Origin: Azoarcus sp. KH32C
GTDB lineage: Bacteria > Pseudomonadota > Gammaproteobacteria > Burkholderiales > Rhodocyclaceae
Reading direction: 5' to 3'
NCBI RefSeq assembly: GCF_000349945.1
Contig: NC_020516.1
Span: 434,001-498,000 of the forward strand
Length of the DNA: 64,000 nt
Shown: positions 33,359 to 43,519 of the stretch, piece after piece
Position numbering within the stretch: the first letter of the stretch is position 1
Layout of the letters: every line of letters starts with the position of its first letter
Notes under the pieces: model-generated
Databases searched by the model: none
The model's input: only the letters and a program-made list of their open reading frames with translations
Told to the model about the DNA's origin: nothing
Position numbers and translations under genes: made by a program

Positions 33359-34192
33359 ATGAGCAGCCAGCTGGGCAGTACCGAATGGGGCATGCAGGGC
33401 GAGACGATTCGCCTGGAAGTGATCGACGGCGTCGCGACGCTGACGCTGAACCGGCCGGATCGGTTGAATTCCTTCACGACGCAGATGCACGAAGAAGTGC
33501 GTGCGGCGCTGGCCAAGGTGAAGGAGGGGCGTGCGACGGGCGTCGTGCGGGTGCTGGTGCTTACTGGCGCGGGGCGCGGTTTCTGTGCGGGACAGGATCT
33601 GGCGGACCGCGCGGTCGCGCCGGGCGCTGCGCCGGTCGATCTGGGCGAATCGGTCGAGAAGAACTACAAGCCGCTGGTGCTCGCGCTGCGCAGCCTGGAG
33701 TTGCCGGTGATCGCTGCGGTCAATGGTGTCGCAGCCGGTGCCGGCGCGAGCCTCGCGCTCGCCTGCGATCTGGTGTTCGCGGCGCGCTCGGCGAGCTTCA
33801 TCCAGTCCTTCAGCAAGCTCGGCGTCGTGCCGGACACCGGCGGCAGCTGGATTCTGCCGCGTCTCGTGGGCCCGGCCCGCGCGATGGGCATGGCACTCTT
33901 GGGCGAGAAGCTCTCCGCCGAACAGGCCGAGGCCTGGGGGTTGATCTGGAAGTGCGTCGATGACGAGGCGCTGATGCCGACGGTGCAGCAGGTCGCCGCC
34001 GGTCTCGCGAAAGGGCCGACCTTCGGTTACGCGAAGACCAAGCAGGCGCTGTGGGCGAGCTCGACGAACGACTTCGAGACCCAGCTCAATCTCGAGCGCG
34101 ACTTGATGACGGTGTGCGGCCAGTCGAACGACTACCGCGAAGGGGTCGCCGCCTTCATCGAAAAGCGCACGCCTCGGTTCAAGGGGGACTGA
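33359..34192 (+). CDS. paaG: PaaG, ring-1,2-epoxyphenylacetyl-CoA isomerase
   Basis: This 277-residue crotonase-fold enzyme converts the epoxide product of PaaABCDE to oxepin-CoA. Family landmarks are LTLNRPDRLNSF, LTGAGRGFCAGQDLADR (oxyanion-hole loop, about 68-84), AVNGVAAGAGASLALACD and FSKLGVVPDTGGSW with the catalytic Asp. The ending DYREGVAAFIEKRTPRFKG is nearly the same as in E. coli PaaG, which separates it from PaaF. AGGAGG is well placed before ATG 33359. It opens the plus-strand operon and is 1 bp from paaH. Confidence 0.93.
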   Translation: MSSQLGSTEWGMQGETIRLEVIDGVATLTLNRPDRLNSFTTQMHEEVRAALAKVKEGRATGVVRVLVLTGAGRGFCAGQDLADRAVAPGAAPVDLGESVEKNYKPLVLALRSLELPVIAAVNGVAAGAGASLALACDLVFAARSASFIQSFSKLGVVPDTGGSWILPRLVGPARAMGMALLGEKLSAEQAEAWGLIWKCVDDEALMPTVQQVAAGLAKGPTFGYAKTKQALWASSTNDFETQLNLERDLMTVCGQSNDYREGVAAFIEKRTPRFKGD

Positions 34193-34193
34193 G

Positions 34194-35726
34194 ATGGCGG
34201 CTCTCGGTAAAGACGTGAAGGTGTTGGTCGTCGGTGCCGGCGCGATGGGCAGCGGCATTGCCCAAGTCGCGGCGCGCGCGGGCCACACCGTGTATCTCTA
34301 CGACGGTCGCACGGAAGCGATCGCGGCCGGCTGCGCGGCAATCGAGAAGGATCTGAAATTCCTCGTGTCGAAGGGCAAGCTCGACGAGGCCGAGGCGGAG
34401 GCGACGCTGGCGCGTGTGGTGCCGGTCGCGATACTGGCGGGCGCGGAAGACGCGGGCCTCGCGATCGAGGCGATCGTCGAGAACCTCGACGTGAAGCGCA
34501 AGCTCTTTGCCGAACTCGAAGGCCTGCTCGGCACGGAGGCGATTCTCGCGACCAATACCTCCGCGCTGTCGATCAATGCGATGGCGGCCGGGCTCGCGCG
34601 TCCCGGTCGCGTCGTCGGGATGCACTTCTTCAACCCGGCGCCGCGCATGGCGCTGGTCGAAATCGTGTCAGGGCTCAACACCGAGCGCGAGGTCGCCGAC
34701 AGCCTGTACGCGACCGCGCGCGAGTGGGGCAAGATGCCGGTGCATGCGGCGTCGACGCCCGGCTTCATCGTCAATCGCGTCGCGCGTCCCTATTACGCCG
34801 AGGCGTTGCGCGTGCTCGCCGAGCACGAGGCGGAGCCCGCGACGCTGGACGCGATCCTGCGCGAAGGCTGCGGCTTCGCGATGGGCCCGTTCGAACTGAT
34901 CGATTTGATCGGTCACGATATCAATTTCGCGGTCACGAAGTCGGTCTTCGAAGCCTACTTCTGCGACCGCCGTTACGCGCCGAGCCAGTTCCAGCAGGAA
35001 CTCGTCGCCGCCGGGCGCCTCGGGCGCAAGACCGGGCGCGGCATCTATGAATACGGCGAGCTCGCCGCGAAGCCGGTGCCGCAGGACGAGCCGCCGCAGG
35101 ACGGCGAATCGCGCATCACGGTGGTCGGGGACATCGGCGCCGCGGCGCCCTTGCTTGCGCGGCTGGAGGCCGCCGGCATCGAGGTGCGTCGCGAATCCGG
35201 CATGCATGGACGCCGCGGCTGGATGCAGATCGGTGCCGCGCGCGTCGCGCTGACCGATGGCCGCACCGCCACCTTCCGTGCGGTCGAGGAGCATTGCCCG
35301 AACCTCGTCCTCTTCGACCTCTGCCTGGATTATTCGACGAGCAGCCGCATCGGGCTCACGCGCGCCGACCAGTGCGGGCTCGGTGCGCTGCGAGCGGTCG
35401 CCGGCACCTTCCAGAAAGCCGGCTTCAAGGTCAGCGTGATCGACGACGTCGCCGGGCTGATCGCGCTGCGTACCGTCGCGATGCTCGCGAACGAGGCCGC
35501 CGACGCCGTGCTGCAGGGCGTGGCGAGCGCGCGCGACGTCGATACCGCGATGCGCTACGGCACGAACTACCCGAAGGGCGGGCCGCTCGCGTGGGCCGAC
35601 ATGCTCGGCGCGGGCTTCGTCGTCGATGTGCTCGCGAACCTGAAGGAGCACTACGGCGAGGAGCGTTACCGCGTGTCGCCGCTGCTACGCCGCAAGGCCT
35701 ACAACGGCGAGGCGCTGTATGACTGA
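34194..35726 (+). CDS. paaH: PaaH, 3-hydroxyadipyl-CoA dehydrogenase
   Basis: 510 residues, the usual length for PaaH (about 475-510). The N-terminal NAD-binding motif is VLVVGAGAMGSGIAQVAARAGH; the catalytic region includes GMHFFNPAPRMALVEIV (HFFNP with the active-site His) and TPGFIVNRVARPYYAEALR. The C-terminal half contains the second 3HCDH-C domain (GLIALRTVAMLANEAADAV, TNYPKGGPLAWADMLG). It oxidises 3-hydroxyadipyl-CoA to 3-oxoadipyl-CoA with NAD+. The last 8 bp overlap paaI, showing translational coupling. Confidence 0.95.
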   Translation: MAALGKDVKVLVVGAGAMGSGIAQVAARAGHTVYLYDGRTEAIAAGCAAIEKDLKFLVSKGKLDEAEAEATLARVVPVAILAGAEDAGLAIEAIVENLDVKRKLFAELEGLLGTEAILATNTSALSINAMAAGLARPGRVVGMHFFNPAPRMALVEIVSGLNTEREVADSLYATAREWGKMPVHAASTPGFIVNRVARPYYAEALRVLAEHEAEPATLDAILREGCGFAMGPFELIDLIGHDINFAVTKSVFEAYFCDRRYAPSQFQQELVAAGRLGRKTGRGIYEYGELAAKPVPQDEPPQDGESRITVVGDIGAAAPLLARLEAAGIEVRRESGMHGRRGWMQIGAARVALTDGRTATFRAVEEHCPNLVLFDLCLDYSTSSRIGLTRADQCGLGALRAVAGTFQKAGFKVSVIDDVAGLIALRTVAMLANEAADAVLQGVASARDVDTAMRYGTNYPKGGPLAWADMLGAGFVVDVLANLKEHYGEERYRVSPLLRRKAYNGEALYD

Positions 35727-36183
35727 GGCCGGTTACCGCGACATGACGAACGGACTCGACCCGCAGACCGTCGCCGAGCGCGTGCGCGACGGCATGTCGG
35801 AGAACGACCGCGTGCTGCGCGCGAACGGCATCCGCTTCGAGGCGGTCGGCCCCGGCTACGCGAAGCTGACGATGACGGTGCGCGAGGAGATGCTGAACGG
35901 CTTCGCGATCTGCCACGGCGGCTTCATCACGGTGCTTGCCGACACGGCTTTCGCCTATGCGTGCAACAGCTACAACGAGCAGACCGTCGCCTCCGGCATC
36001 AGCCTCGATTTCATGGCGCCGGGCCGCCCCGGCGACCTGCTGTGTGCTGAGGCGAAGGAGGTGTTCGCCGCGGGACGCACCGGCGTGTACGACATCAGCG
36101 TCACGAACCAGAAGGGAGAGCTGATCGCGGTGATGCGCGGCAAGTCCTACCGGCTGAAGGGCCGGGCGGTCGTCGAGCTGTGA
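35719..36183 (+). CDS. paaI: PaaI, hydroxyphenylacetyl-CoA thioesterase
   Basis: A 154-residue hot-dog-fold thioesterase. The family signature NGFAICHGGFITVLADTAFAYACNS (landmark around residues 58-80, with His-Gly-Gly and Asp) and LDFMAPGRPGDLL are present. It releases CoA from phenylacetate-derived dead-end thioesters and so protects the CoA pool. ATG overlaps the end of paaH; the usual ATGACTGA junction is seen. A 130-bp gap with a candidate promoter separates it from paaK. Confidence 0.93.
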   Translation: MTEAGYRDMTNGLDPQTVAERVRDGMSENDRVLRANGIRFEAVGPGYAKLTMTVREEMLNGFAICHGGFITVLADTAFAYACNSYNEQTVASGISLDFMAPGRPGDLLCAEAKEVFAAGRTGVYDISVTNQKGELIAVMRGKSYRLKGRAVVEL

Positions 36184-36216
36184 AAGGAATATGCGGACAG
36201 GAATTGTGAATAGGTT

Positions 36217-36259
36217 TTGACGCGGATCATCCGGAGTGTGGCGGCAGCGTCGCGATAAT
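36217..36259 (+). promoter_or_regulatory. FNR-like box and internal promoter before paaK
   Basis: TTGACGCGGATCAT (36217-36230) matches FNR half-sites at 8 of 10 positions. GATAAT (36254-36259) is a good -10 element and would start transcription near 36266, placing the box centre at about -42, a class II position. It could give paaK and the epoxidase genes their own oxygen-responsive expression. Confidence 0.42.
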
Positions 36260-36313
36260 TCCGGATCCATAAAACGAAATCCGCGCGAACCGGAAAACTT
36301 GGAGGAGATGGCA

Positions 36314-37633
<1,320 letters not shown>

Positions 37634-37658
37634 GAAAGCGCCATAAGGAGCAATCGCA

Positions 37659-38663
37659 ATGTACACACAAGCTCTGGACATTCCCCAGCAGACCACCGAA
37701 GCGAAAGGTCCGCGCGTCGTCGAGAACCCCGACTACCAGGCCGAGTTCGACGCGAAGATCGACGCCGGCGGCTACATCGAGCCGAAGGACTGGATGCCCG
37801 AGGCCTACCGCAAGACGCTCGTGCGCCAGATCAGCCAGCACGCGCATTCCGAGATCGTCGGCATGCTGCCCGAAGGCAACTGGATCACGCGTGCGCCGAC
37901 GCTGAAGCGCAAGGCGATCCTGCTCGCGAAGGTGCAGGACGAGGGCGGCCATGGCCTCTATCTCTACGCCGCGGCCGAGACGCTGGGCGTGTCGCGTGAC
38001 GAGTTGCTCGAAGCGCTGCACACCGGCAAGGCGAAATACAGCTCGATCTTCAACTACCCGACGCTGACCTGGGCCGACATCGGCGTGATCGGCTGGCTCG
38101 TCGACGGCGCCGCGATCATGAACCAGATCCCGCTGTGCAAGTGCAGTTACGGCCCCTACGCCCGCGCGATGGTGCGCATCTGCAAGGAGGAATCCTTCCA
38201 CCAGCGCCAGGGCTACGACCTGCTGCTGACGATGATGAAGGGCACCGAAGCACAGCGCGAGATGGTGCAGGACGCGGTCAATCGCTGGTGGTGGCCGTCG
38301 ATCATGATGTTCGGCCCGCACGACAAGGATTCCGTGCATTCGGGGCAGAGCTCGCGCTGGGGCATCAAGCGCATCTCGAACGACGACCTGCGCCAGAAGT
38401 TCGTCGACGCGACCGTCGAGCAGGCGAAGGTGCTCGGCGTGACGCTGCCCGACCCGGACCTGAAGTGGAACGAGTCGCGCGGCCATTTTGATTACGGCGC
38501 GATCGACTGGGACGAGTTCTGGAACGTCGTCAATGGTCACGGCCAGGGCAACGTCGACCGCCTCGCCGCGCGTGTGGAAGCGTGGGAAGACGGCGCCTGG
38601 GTGCGCGAGGCCGCGCTCGAGCACGAGCGCAAGCGTGCCGCACGCGAGCATCAGGCCGCCTGA
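37659..38663 (+). CDS. paaA: PaaA, catalytic subunit of phenylacetyl-CoA 1,2-epoxidase
   Basis: The 334-residue diiron subunit inserts one oxygen atom into the aromatic ring of phenylacetyl-CoA. Iron-ligand motifs are visible as HAHSEIVGMLPEG, VQDEGGHGLYLYAAAE (E-x-x-H) and CKEESFHQRQG (E-x-x-x-H), inside a ferritin-like helix bundle. NRWWWPSIMMFGPHD is a signature of PaaA proteins. A strong AGGAG is upstream. It forms a complex with PaaC and PaaB and receives electrons from PaaE. Confidence 0.96.
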   Translation: MYTQALDIPQQTTEAKGPRVVENPDYQAEFDAKIDAGGYIEPKDWMPEAYRKTLVRQISQHAHSEIVGMLPEGNWITRAPTLKRKAILLAKVQDEGGHGLYLYAAAETLGVSRDELLEALHTGKAKYSSIFNYPTLTWADIGVIGWLVDGAAIMNQIPLCKCSYGPYARAMVRICKEESFHQRQGYDLLLTMMKGTEAQREMVQDAVNRWWWPSIMMFGPHDKDSVHSGQSSRWGIKRISNDDLRQKFVDATVEQAKVLGVTLPDPDLKWNESRGHFDYGAIDWDEFWNVVNGHGQGNVDRLAARVEAWEDGAWVREAALEHERKRAAREHQAA

Positions 38664-38730
38664 ACGGAATATCCCGAACACACCGATAGAAAGGGCGGCT
38701 CCGGCCAGCCCTCAAGAGAGGAGAAGAGAC

Positions 38731-39018
38731 ATGGAACGCAAGGAATGGCCGCTGTGGGAAGTCTTCGTACGCAGCAAGAACGGCCTTGATCACAAGCACT
38801 GCGGCAGCGTGCACGCGCCCGACGCGAAGCTCGCGCTGCAGGTCGCGCGCGACGTCTACACCCGTCGCCAGGAAGGCGTGAGCATCTGGGTCGTGCAGGC
38901 CGACCACATCGTCGCCTCCGACCCGGACGCGAAGCCCGAGCTGTTCGATCCGGCCGAGGACAAGATCTACCGTCACCCGACCTTCTACCAGCTGCCCGAC
39001 GAAGTGAACCACATGTGA
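38731..39018 (+). CDS. paaB: PaaB, structural subunit of phenylacetyl-CoA epoxidase
   Basis: This small subunit has 95 residues and starts WPLWEVFVRSKNGLDHKHCGSVHA, the conserved PaaB opening (landmark near residues 6-29), with DVYTRRQEGVSIWVV further on. It bridges PaaA-PaaC units in the epoxidase complex. GAGGAGAAGAG precedes the ATG at 38731. It is in operon between paaA (67 bp) and paaC (13 bp). Confidence 0.95.
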   Translation: MERKEWPLWEVFVRSKNGLDHKHCGSVHAPDAKLALQVARDVYTRRQEGVSIWVVQADHIVASDPDAKPELFDPAEDKIYRHPTFYQLPDEVNHM

Positions 39019-39031
39019 GAGGGCCGCAAAG

Positions 39032-39796
39032 ATGACTCAGACCCCCAACACTGCTCACATCGAGTACGTCACCCGCATCGGCGACAACGCGCTGATCCTC
39101 GGCCAGCGCATGTCCGAATGGTGCGGCCACGCGCCGGTCCTGGAAGAGGACATGGCGCTCGCGAACATGTCGCTCGACCTGATCGGCCAGGCCCGCATGC
39201 TGCTCACGCACGCCGGGAAGCTCGAAGACCAGGGGCGCGACGAAGACCAGCTCGCCTTCCTGCGCACCGAGATGCACTACCGCAACCTGACGCTGTGCGA
39301 GCTGCCGAACGCGGACTTCGGCCGCACGATGGTGCGCAACTTCCTCTTCGCGAGCTTCCAGGTGCTGCTGTGGGAACGCCTGCTGGCGTCCTCCGACAGC
39401 GAACTCGCCGCGATCGCCGCGAAGAGCCTCAAGGAAGCGCGCTACCACGCCCAGCACGCCGGCGATTGGGTCGTGCGCCTGGGCGACGGCACGGCCGAAT
39501 CGCACGAGCGCACGCAGGCCGCGCTCGACTACCTGTGGCCCTACACCGCCGAGTTCTTCGCCGCGAATCCGACCGACGAGGCGATTGCAGCCGCCGGCAT
39601 CGGCCCCGCGTGGAGTGAGCTCGAGGCGGCGTGGGAAGCGGCGGTCGTGCCGGTCCTCAACGAGGCGACGCTGACCGTGCCGGCGCGCACGCCGTTCAAG
39701 TCCTACGGCAAGTTCGGCCGCCACAGCGAGCATCTGGGGCACCTGCTGTCCGAGATGCAGTACCTGCAGCGCACCTATCCGGGCGCCCAGTGGTAA
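39032..39796 (+). CDS. paaC: PaaC, non-catalytic ferritin-like subunit of phenylacetyl-CoA epoxidase
   Basis: 254 residues, all-helical, similar in fold to PaaA but without a complete diiron site. Landmarks are LGQRMSEWCGHAPVLEEDMALANMSLDLIGQAR, spanning about 24-56, ARYHAQHAGDWVVRLGDGT and FGRHSEHLGHLLSEMQYLQR near the C-terminus. It is required for the stability and activity of PaaA. Stop and paaD start are 7 bp apart. Confidence 0.95.
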   Translation: MTQTPNTAHIEYVTRIGDNALILGQRMSEWCGHAPVLEEDMALANMSLDLIGQARMLLTHAGKLEDQGRDEDQLAFLRTEMHYRNLTLCELPNADFGRTMVRNFLFASFQVLLWERLLASSDSELAAIAAKSLKEARYHAQHAGDWVVRLGDGTAESHERTQAALDYLWPYTAEFFAANPTDEAIAAAGIGPAWSELEAAWEAAVVPVLNEATLTVPARTPFKSYGKFGRHSEHLGHLLSEMQYLQRTYPGAQW

Positions 39797-39803
39797 TGCG
39801 GCG

Positions 39804-40295
39804 ATGATCACCGAAACCCAGGCCTGGGAGGTCCTCCACGCCGTGCCCGATCCCGAGATCCCGGTGATCTCGGTGACCGAGCTCGGCATCGTGCGCGAAG
39901 TCCTTGCGCGCGAGGGCGGCCTGCACGTCGTCGTCACGCCGACGTATTCCGGCTGCCCTGCGACTGAGGTCATCTCGCAGAGCATCCACGACGCGCTGGT
40001 CGCCGCCGGTGCGGGCGAGGTTTCCGTCGAGACGCGCCTCGCGCCCGCCTGGACCACCGACTGGATCACCGAGCCGGCGAAGGAAAAGCTCCGCGCCTAC
40101 GGCATCGCGCCTCCGGGCGGCGATGCTCCTGTGGGCGGTGCTCAGCCGATCCGCTTCGTGCCCCGAAAACTCGCCTGCCCGCGCTGCGGTTCGACCGACA
40201 CGGTGCGCCTGTCGCAATTCGGTTCGACCGCCTGCAAGGCGCTGTACCGCTGCCAGAGCTGTCTCGAGCCGTTCGAGTACTTCAAGCCCATTTAA
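39804..40295 (+). CDS. paaD: PaaD, iron-sulfur assembly-type protein for the epoxidase
   Basis: The 163-residue protein has a DUF59 (MIP18-like) N-terminal domain (VPDPEIPVISVTELGIVREV, YSGCPATEVI) and a C-terminal zinc ribbon made by CPRCGS and CQSC (about residues 127-151). PaaD is essential for epoxidase activity in vivo and probably helps mature a metal cluster in PaaE or PaaA. It is tightly packed between paaC and paaE. Confidence 0.94.
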   Translation: MITETQAWEVLHAVPDPEIPVISVTELGIVREVLAREGGLHVVVTPTYSGCPATEVISQSIHDALVAAGAGEVSVETRLAPAWTTDWITEPAKEKLRAYGIAPPGGDAPVGGAQPIRFVPRKLACPRCGSTDTVRLSQFGSTACKALYRCQSCLEPFEYFKPI

Positions 40296-40335
40296 GAACC
40301 GAATCGCCGACAGAAGCGATCGAGGAGACAAAGAC

Positions 40336-41421
40336 ATGACGACGACGCACAGAACGCCGAAGTTCCACCCCCTGAAAGTCGCCGAGGTGCGGCGGGAGAC
40401 GCCCGAGGCGGTGAGCCTGCGCTTCGAGATCCCGGCCGCGCTCGCCGAGGACTACCGCTTCGAGCAGGGCCAGCATCTGAACCTGAAGGTGTCGGTCAAT
40501 GGCGAGGAGCTGCGCCGGTCGTACTCGATCTGCTCCGGCGTCGATGACGACGAGCTGTGCGTCGCGATCAAGAAGATCAACGGCGGCGTGTTCTCGACCT
40601 GGGCCAACGACGGCGGCATCAAGGCCGGCGACGTACTGGAGATCATGACGCCGGAAGGGCGCTTCCATACGCCGCTCGACCCCGCGCAGGCGAAGCACTA
40701 CGTGGCGTTTGCCGCCGGCAGCGGCATCACGCCGATCCTGTCGCTGATCAAGACCACGCTGCGCGCCGAGCCGAAGAGCCGCTTCACGCTCGTCTACAGC
40801 AACCGGCGCCAGGCGAGCGTGATGTTCGCCGAGACGCTCGAAGACCTGAAGAACCGCTACATGTCGCGCTTCACGCTGTACAACCTGTTCTCGCGCGAGG
40901 AGCAGGAAGTGCCGCTCTTCAACGGGCGGCTGGACGGCGAACGCGTGCGCATGTTCCTCGACACGCTGATCCCGGTGGATACCATCGACGAAGCCTTCAT
41001 CTGCGGCCCCGGCGGCATGATCGACGAAGTCGAGGCCGCCTTGCTCGGCGCCGGCGTCTCGCCGGATCACGTTCACCTCGAACGCTTCGGCGTGCCGGCC
41101 ACGGCTCCCGAGCACCACGTCGAGCCGGGCGACGCGACGCAGGCGAGGGTCACCGTGATCGCCGACGGGCTCAAGCGCGAGATGGAGTTCCGTGCAGAGG
41201 ATCCGTCCATCCTCGATGTCGCGCTGCGCGCCGGCATGGATCTGCCGTATTCGTGCAAGGGCGGCGTGTGCTGCACCTGCCGCGCGAAACTGCTTGAGGG
41301 CAAGGTCCGCATGGACAAGAATTTCACCCTCGAACAGCCGGACATCGATGCCGGCTACATCCTCACCTGCCAGTCGCATCCGCTCACCGATCGCGTCGTC
41401 ATTTCTTTCGACGAGCGCTGA
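40336..41421 (+). CDS. paaE: PaaE, reductase of phenylacetyl-CoA epoxidase
   Basis: 361 residues in the class IA-type reductase order: FAD domain (RRSYSICSG, about 52-60), NAD(P) domain (FAAGSGITPILSLIKTTL and FICGPGGMIDEV), and a C-terminal plant-type [2Fe-2S] ferredoxin domain with CKGGVCCTCRAK and a distant Cys in LTCQSHP. It transfers electrons from NADPH to the diiron centre of PaaA. GAGGAGAC precedes the ATG at 40336. Confidence 0.95.
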   Translation: MTTTHRTPKFHPLKVAEVRRETPEAVSLRFEIPAALAEDYRFEQGQHLNLKVSVNGEELRRSYSICSGVDDDELCVAIKKINGGVFSTWANDGGIKAGDVLEIMTPEGRFHTPLDPAQAKHYVAFAAGSGITPILSLIKTTLRAEPKSRFTLVYSNRRQASVMFAETLEDLKNRYMSRFTLYNLFSREEQEVPLFNGRLDGERVRMFLDTLIPVDTIDEAFICGPGGMIDEVEAALLGAGVSPDHVHLERFGVPATAPEHHVEPGDATQARVTVIADGLKREMEFRAEDPSILDVALRAGMDLPYSCKGGVCCTCRAKLLEGKVRMDKNFTLEQPDIDAGYILTCQSHPLTDRVVISFDER

Positions 41422-41458
41422 GCGGCGCACGGCAAACACACGATATACGGAACCGGGC

Positions 41459-42118
41459 ATGGCACGCGGCAAATCGGCCAATTTCGAACAGCAGCGCGGC
41501 GCGATCCTCGCGGCGGCGGCGGGACTCTTCGCGCAGAAGGGCTTCCACAACGCCTCGATGGCCGAACTGGCGAAGGCTTGCGGCATCTCCAAGCCGCTCG
41601 CGTATCACTACTACCGCGACAAGGAACATATCCTGTTCGACATCGCCGACAGCTACATCGACGAGCTGCTGGCGATCGTCGCGGAGGTCGAGGCGCGCAA
41701 GCTGGACCCGGCCGCGCATTTCTCGGCGCTGATCACGCGTTTCATGGACGAATACGAGCACTCGCAGGACCAGCACATGGTGCTCGTACAGGACGTGAAG
41801 TTCCTGCAGCAGGAGCAGTCGGCCCATATCAACGACAAGCAGCGCCGCGTCGTCGCGGCCTTCGCCGACGCGCTGGTGCGCATCGAGCCCAGCCTCAAGC
41901 GGCGCAAGCTCGACAAGGCGGTCACGATGATCCTGTTCGGGATGATCAACTGGACCTTCACCTGGCTGCGCGCCGACGGGCCGCTGACCTTCCGCGACAT
42001 GGCGCCGATCGTCACGCAGATCTTCCTGAACGGCGTGCGCGGGCTGATGAGTTCCGACGTCGAGAAGGGCAAGGACGGCGGCAAGGGCAGGGCGCTCGCG
42101 GAGAGTCCGCCCGGCTGA
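41459..42118 (+). CDS. paaR: PaaR, TetR-family regulator of the phenylacetate genes
   Basis: The 219-residue protein has an N-terminal helix-turn-helix (ILAAAAGLFAQKGFHNASMAELA, CGISKPLAYHYYRDKEHIL) and a helical ligand domain related to TetR_N/TetR_C. It is inside the operon between paaE and paaJ, 38 bp after paaE. Such regulators usually repress paa genes until phenylacetyl-CoA binds. The inverted repeat at 33210-33225 is its likely operator, which would give autoregulation because the gene is transcribed from the paaG promoter. Confidence 0.88.
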   Translation: MARGKSANFEQQRGAILAAAAGLFAQKGFHNASMAELAKACGISKPLAYHYYRDKEHILFDIADSYIDELLAIVAEVEARKLDPAAHFSALITRFMDEYEHSQDQHMVLVQDVKFLQQEQSAHINDKQRRVVAAFADALVRIEPSLKRRKLDKAVTMILFGMINWTFTWLRADGPLTFRDMAPIVTQIFLNGVRGLMSSDVEKGKDGGKGRALAESPPG

Positions 42119-42179
42119 GCACGTCGTTGGGTTCCGCTGACCGAATTACACCGAAAAAAGAGACGAGGAGACAGGTAGC

Positions 42180-43403
42180 GTGAGTTCAAGAGAAGTGTTC
42201 ATCTGCGACGGCATCCGTACCCCCATCGGGCGCTATGCCGGCGCGCTGTCGGCCGTGCGTACGGACGATCTGGCCGCATTGCCGATCAAGACGCTGATGG
42301 CGAGGAACGCCGGTGTCGATTGGGAAGCGGTCGACGACGTCTACTACGGCTGCGCCAACCAGGCCGGCGAAGACAACCGCAACGTCGCGCACATGGCGGG
42401 CTTGCTCGCGGGCCTGCCGGTCGCCGTGCCGGGCGGCACGATCAACCGCCTGTGCGGCTCGGGCATGGATGCGGTCGGGACTGCAGCGCGGGCGATCGCC
42501 GCGGGCGAAGCGGAGCTGATGATCGCCGGCGGCGTCGAGAGCATGAGTCGCGCTCCCTTCGTCCTCGCCAAGGCCGACTCCGCTTTCTCCCGCAGCGCGA
42601 AGATCGAGGACACGACGATCGGCTGGCGCTTCGTGAATCCCTTGATGAAGGCGCAATACGGCATCGACTCGATGCCTGAAACTGCCGAGAACGTCGCCGT
42701 GCAGTTCGGCGTCTCGCGTGCCGACCAGGACGCCTTCGCGCTGCGCAGCCAGCAGCGCTATGCGGCCGCCGCCGAGCGCGGCTTTTTCGCCGGGGAGCTC
42801 GTGCCGGTCGAGATTGCGCAGAAGAAGGGCGAGCCGCTGCGCGTCACCGCGGACGAGCATCCGCGCGCGACTTCGCTCGAGGCGCTCGCGAAGCTCAAGG
42901 GCGTCGTGCGCCCGGACGGCTCGGTCACCGCCGGCAACGCGTCCGGCACCAACGACGGCTCCGTCGCGCTCCTCCTCGCGTCGGCGGCCGCCGCGTCCCG
43001 CCACGGACTCACGCCCCGCGGCCGCGTGCTCGGCATGGCGACCGTCGGCGTCGAGCCACGCATCATGGGCATCGGCCCTGCGCCGGCGTCGCAGAAACTC
43101 CTCGCCCGGCTCGGCCTGCGCCTCGACCAGATGGACGTCATCGAGCTCAACGAGGCCTTCGCCGCGCAGTCGCTGGCGGTGCTGCGCATGCTCGGCCTGC
43201 CCGACGACGCCCCGCAGGTGAACGCGAACGGGGGCGCGATCGCGCTCGGCCATCCGCTCGGCGCCTCGGGTGCGCGGCTCGTGTTGACCGCGCTGCGCCA
43301 GCTCGAAGCCACCGGCGGCCGTTACGCCCTGTGCACGATGTGCATCGGCGTCGGGCAGGGGATCGCGATGGTGATCGAACGCGTGTCGAACGGCACGAAG
43401 TAG
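42180..43403 (+). CDS. paaJ: PaaJ/PcaF, 3-oxoadipyl-CoA thiolase
   Basis: 407 residues; GTG start with GAGGAG about 9 nt upstream. Thiolase motifs are complete: nucleophilic Cys in NRLCGSGMDAVG (about 91-94), NEAFAAQ, GGAIALGHPLGASG with catalytic His, and CMCIGVGQG with the second Cys. It cleaves 3-oxoadipyl-CoA to succinyl-CoA and acetyl-CoA, the last step of the pathway. The signature agrees with PcaF/PaaJ more than with acetoacetyl-CoA thiolases. It is followed by a promoter-like AT-rich gap before the ABC transporter. Confidence 0.93.
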   Translation: MSSREVFICDGIRTPIGRYAGALSAVRTDDLAALPIKTLMARNAGVDWEAVDDVYYGCANQAGEDNRNVAHMAGLLAGLPVAVPGGTINRLCGSGMDAVGTAARAIAAGEAELMIAGGVESMSRAPFVLAKADSAFSRSAKIEDTTIGWRFVNPLMKAQYGIDSMPETAENVAVQFGVSRADQDAFALRSQQRYAAAAERGFFAGELVPVEIAQKKGEPLRVTADEHPRATSLEALAKLKGVVRPDGSVTAGNASGTNDGSVALLLASAAAASRHGLTPRGRVLGMATVGVEPRIMGIGPAPASQKLLARLGLRLDQMDVIELNEAFAAQSLAVLRMLGLPDDAPQVNANGGAIALGHPLGASGARLVLTALRQLEATGGRYALCTMCIGVGQGIAMVIERVSNGTK

Positions 43404-43444
43404 TGATTCAGATCAATATGTTTGACTTGCAATAATTGTATCAT
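43403..43444 (+). promoter_or_regulatory. FNR-type box and promoter of the transporter operon
   Basis: GTGATTCAGATCAA (43403-43416) matches the FNR consensus at 9 of 10 positions, and TATCAT (43439-43444) is a good -10. The predicted start (about 43451) puts the box centre at exactly -41.5. The gap is strikingly AT-rich compared with the flanking genes. Confidence 0.58.
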
Positions 43445-43519
43445 AAGCAATAATTCGCATAGCGCGGCCGCGGCTTCCCTCAGGTCCGGTCGTACATAAA
43501 CGAGAGGAGGAGACACATC

